Source: Streptomyces kanamyceticus (lineage in GTDB: Bacteria > Actinomycetota > Actinomycetes > Streptomycetales > Streptomycetaceae). From it: a DNA stretch of 64,000 nt. The notes under the pieces were generated by a model. The model was not told the DNA's origin. It did not search any database and was given only the letters and a program-made list of their open reading frames with translations. Numbering within the stretch: the stretch's first letter is position 1; each line of letters starts with the position of its first letter. The position numbers and the translations under genes were made by a program. The stretch lies in contig NZ_CP023699.1 of NCBI RefSeq assembly GCF_008704495.1, forward strand, positions 3,224,001 through 3,288,000, written 5' to 3'. Below, in pieces: positions 61,420-64,000 of the stretch.

Positions 61420-63843
61420 CTAGCCGCGCACGGCCGGGTTCCTGGCCAGCCACTCCTGGAGCTCGCTGTGCCGGAACTGGTAGGCACCGCCCACGATGCG
61501 GAGCAGCCCCGCGTGGTAGGCCCAGGCGAGGAAGGCGTCCGGGGTCAGCGGCATCCGGCCCTGGAGGCGGGCCGTCAACAGGAGCAGGGCGTAGATGAGT
61601 TGGCCGATCAGGTTCAGCGTCGCCCACGTGAGGGCGAGGAAGACGACACCGGCGAATCCGAGCTGGGTCACCGCTCCTATGCCGACGAGGAGCGGCCCGA
61701 GGACCATGGCGAGCGGAAGCAGCCACCGGAGACCTCGCCCCACACGCCGCGCCACGTCCCGCGTGCGCTCCGCCGAGCGCGAGCCGAGCAGGCAGCATCC
61801 AAGGACGTACGAGAGGGCCGCCCCCACCGAGACGCCCGCGAGGAAACGGCCGTCCGGGCCCAGAGTGCCGGGGTCCCAGACATAGGCGCACACCAGTGCT
61901 CCCCCTCCCGTCGAGTAGAGCCGCGCGATACCGAGACGCGCCAGCAGAGCGAGGGCGACGACCAGCGCGGACACGCAGAGGAGGAACCACGCCGCGGGGC
62001 CGATCCCCTGGAGCGCGAGCCCCGCGGGCCAGCCGAGCACCGGCAGCAGCGCACAGCCGATCAGCCCCCGCCGGTCGCTGTGGGCCACGAAGTCCTCGTC
62101 GACCGCCATGGCGCCCGCGACCACGGGAACGGCCGCGACTCCGAGCGCGTACCACCCAAGGTCCGGGACGTCCGCGTACCAACTTTCGAACGCGAACGCC
62201 GCGCCAAGGACCAGCGCGCCCGCGGGCACCAGCGCCCGGAAGCCGGTCCAGCACGCCCACCGGGCGGCGCCGAGCATCCGCTCGCCCGCCCGCGCGGGTC
62301 GCTGCCGCACCCGCTCCGAAGGACGTGACGGCTCGCGCCCGCCCACGACGCCCGCCCACCCGACCCCGAAGGCGACCGCGAGCAGCCCCGAGAAGGTCCA
62401 GGACTCCCTGGCACCCGCACGGTGCTCCCACCACTCCTCGGGGAACCAACGCGCCACCACGTCCGGAACGACGAGCAGGACCGACAACACCAGCGACAGA
62501 GCGGCCCCCACCACCAGGGCCGTCGTGGTCCACTTCCCGACGACCCGCCCCAGCGTCGCGATCCCGCCCTCCGGATCCGCCATGTGCCGCAGCCACCGAT
62601 GGACCGCCACCGGGTCGTACTCCCGCTGCCGGATCCGCGCCGAACGCGCGCCCGCAAGGCTCGTCCTGGCCTGCCGCGCGGCGGCGTTCGCCGCGGCCGT
62701 CGCGGTGGGGACGCAGCGCGCGAGGAGGTACTCGCGCAGCTCGTCCTCGGTGCGGAAATCCGTCACCGGGTGCAGCGCGCGGGTCGCGTCGCCGCCGTAC
62801 ACGGCGAAGGCGAGCCCCAGGTAGAAGGGCGAGCCGAGGACCGCCGCCGCGGGACCCGCCGCCCCCGCGCGCATGGCGTCGGCCACCGCGTCCATCGGCG
62901 ACACCCGCCCGTCGGAGCGCAACTCGACGTACGCACGGGCCTGGTCCGCGTCCACCCCGGCGATGCGCAGCAGCGTCGCCTCGCGCAACCACTCGTGACG
63001 CTCGGCGAGTTCGGTGTAGCGCCGCTCGCGGCAGGTCAGCACGAGCGGGGCGCTGCCGTCCACGCACTGGTAGTCGTTGAGCTCCCGCAGGGCCTCGCGG
63101 GCCCGGTCCGAGCCGTCCTCCGCGACCTCGGTGTCCATCTCGTCCAGGCCGTCGAGCACCGGCACGACCAGGCGCCGCGCGACAAGCTCGACCGCCGTCG
63201 CGCCGTCCACCTCGTACGACTTGACGAGGCTGGCCACCAGCCAGCGCTCGAAGCCGCCCACGGCCCTGCGCAGCCCCCACCACCGACGAGCGCGCGGCGG
63301 CGGCAGATCGCGGATCGAGAGACGGACCGGCACGGGGGCACCGGGCGCGCGCACCGCGAGGAGACGCACCACGAGATGGACCGCGAGGACGGTCTTGCCC
63401 GCGCCCGGGGGTCCGGTGACGACCAGACGTCCCGGCGCGGCGCAGTACCACCGCGCGACGTCGGAAAGACGCTGGCGCCCCGGCGGCTCCGCGCCGCCGG
63501 GCCTGGGTACCACGTCGACGTGCAGGTCGATGAGGTGCGCTCCGGTGCCGAGCATGTGGGTGCGCTCGGCGACCTCGACATCCTCGACGGATCGCGCGAG
63601 CCGGTCGAGGGCGACCACGAGACCGTCGCTCGCCCGCTGCAGGCGCAGGGCGCTCAGGCTGAGGGCCGAGCCGATCAGGAGCCCGAGCACACCCAGCGGG
63701 AGACCGAGGACCCCTGCCACGTCCTGCGGCTGAAGCCCCCCGCGCCGCATCGACAGAACCGCCCAGACCCCACCGGCCGACAGGGTCGCCACCCCGCCGA
63801 CGAGCAGCCACCGCATGCCCCACCGGCCCTGCCGCGCCCCCAT
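61420..63843 (-). CDS. NACHT-domain NTPase with N- and C-terminal membrane helices
   Basis: From ATG 63843 the protein has about 807 residues (starts at 63816, 63855 and GTG 63930 are also possible). Two membrane helices near residues 10-30 and 45-65 precede a NACHT domain with Walker A TGPPGAGKTVLAV and Walker B PVLDGLDEMD. The second half has about ten more hydrophobic helices, ending with AYQFRHSELQEWLARN, a winged-helix-like end common in streptomycete NACHT proteins. NACHT NTPases act as oligomerising switches in animal and bacterial immunity. Here the target is unknown. Confidence 0.88.
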   Translation of the reverse strand: MGARQGRWGMRWLLVGGVATLSAGGVWAVLSMRRGGLQPQDVAGVLGLPLGVLGLLIGSALSLSALRLQRASDGLVVALDRLARSVEDVEVAERTHMLGTGAHLIDLHVDVVPRPGGAEPPGRQRLSDVARWYCAAPGRLVVTGPPGAGKTVLAVHLVVRLLAVRAPGAPVPVRLSIRDLPPPRARRWWGLRRAVGGFERWLVASLVKSYEVDGATAVELVARRLVVPVLDGLDEMDTEVAEDGSDRAREALRELNDYQCVDGSAPLVLTCRERRYTELAERHEWLREATLLRIAGVDADQARAYVELRSDGRVSPMDAVADAMRAGAAGPAAAVLGSPFYLGLAFAVYGGDATRALHPVTDFRTEDELREYLLARCVPTATAAANAAARQARTSLAGARSARIRQREYDPVAVHRWLRHMADPEGGIATLGRVVGKWTTTALVVGAALSLVLSVLLVVPDVVARWFPEEWWEHRAGARESWTFSGLLAVAFGVGWAGVVGGREPSRPSERVRQRPARAGERMLGAARWACWTGFRALVPAGALVLGAAFAFESWYADVPDLGWYALGVAAVPVVAGAMAVDEDFVAHSDRRGLIGCALLPVLGWPAGLALQGIGPAAWFLLCVSALVVALALLARLGIARLYSTGGGALVCAYVWDPGTLGPDGRFLAGVSVGAALSYVLGCCLLGSRSAERTRDVARRVGRGLRWLLPLAMVLGPLLVGIGAVTQLGFAGVVFLALTWATLNLIGQLIYALLLLTARLQGRMPLTPDAFLAWAYHAGLLRIVGGAYQFRHSELQEWLARNPAVRG

Positions 63844-63955
63844 GGACGGCAGCATGCCCGAGCCCGGCCGGTCGGACCACCCCGAACAGCAAGCCGGGCC
63901 GCCCCCGGAAGAAAGAGGACGACCCGGCACACGGAGACGTACGGCTCAGCGCTGG

Positions 63956-64000
63956 AGCTGCGGCTCCGGCGACCGGTCCTCGGACGGCTGCGCCTCGTCG
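63956..64000 (-). CDS. C-terminal end of an unidentified gene, cut by window edge
   Basis: A minus-strand open frame enters at the window edge and ends with TGA at 63958-63956, reading DEAQPSEDRSPEPQLQR. It is too short to identify. It ends 25 bases before the earliest possible NACHT start, so they may share an operon. Confidence 0.4.

Overview
The window is high-GC DNA with strongly G/C-biased third codon positions, GTG and TTG starts behind GGAGG-type ribosome binding sites, and gene families typical of Streptomyces: a streptogrisin-type protease, the GlgE maltosyltransferase pathway, RsbW-like/DUF397 regulatory triads, L,D-transpeptidases, LAL-type regulators and Tat-type lipoproteins. I read it as a chromosomal segment of a Streptomyces species. 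I saw no tRNA, rRNA, CRISPR array, insertion sequence or prophage.

Layout. Bases 1-11,400 hold small metabolic and regulatory genes: a partial LAL regulator, GNAT and EF-hand proteins, a MerR regulator divergent from a two-gene membrane operon, an AraC regulator divergent from an MDR oxidoreductase, a GH25 lysozyme, a NodB-like/YncE-like lipoprotein pair, an RsbW-like ATPase and an enoyl-CoA hydratase. Bases 11,400-14,070 carry two tandem lipoprotein L,D-transpeptidases, followed by glgX, a LysR regulator and a streptogrisin C-like protease. Bases 19,200-22,900 form an ABC-2 exporter plus two-component operon. It diverges from a heterodimeric ABC exporter with a degenerate ATP site (23,100-26,800). 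Bases 28,100-32,200 carry two secreted M4 metalloproteases that share an upstream motif.

Bases 32,200-45,300 are the GlgE alpha-glucan locus: glgP on the minus strand, then glgE-treS-mak-glgB on the plus strand. TreS interconverts trehalose and maltose, Mak makes maltose-1-phosphate, GlgE polymerises it, GlgB branches the glucan, and GlgP and GlgX degrade it. An esterase and a SnoaL-like gene sit between glgP and glgE. Convergent with glgB is a HelD/HelR-type RNA polymerase-associated helicase, followed by a merR-trxA operon and a complete narGHJI respiratory nitrate reductase (48,700-55,400).

The right end (55,400-64,000) holds redox enzymes, including an imine-reductase-like protein, a DsbA/Rv2466c-like protein, a Cys-nucleophile hydrolase driven by a MerR-type promoter, and a RibD-like reductase. 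It continues with a whiJ/abaA-like triad (RsbW-like ATPase, XRE-DUF5753, DUF397) and a large NACHT NTPase with many membrane helices.

The main non-coding observations are a C-rich double-hairpin sRNA candidate (9578-9700), a second candidate with a near-consensus promoter and intrinsic terminator between helR and trxA (47,514-47,665), the matched element upstream of both M4 protease genes, a family of GCGCAGTTCCCC repeats, TTA codons in the maltokinase gene and one membrane-protein gene, and several operator-like dyads.
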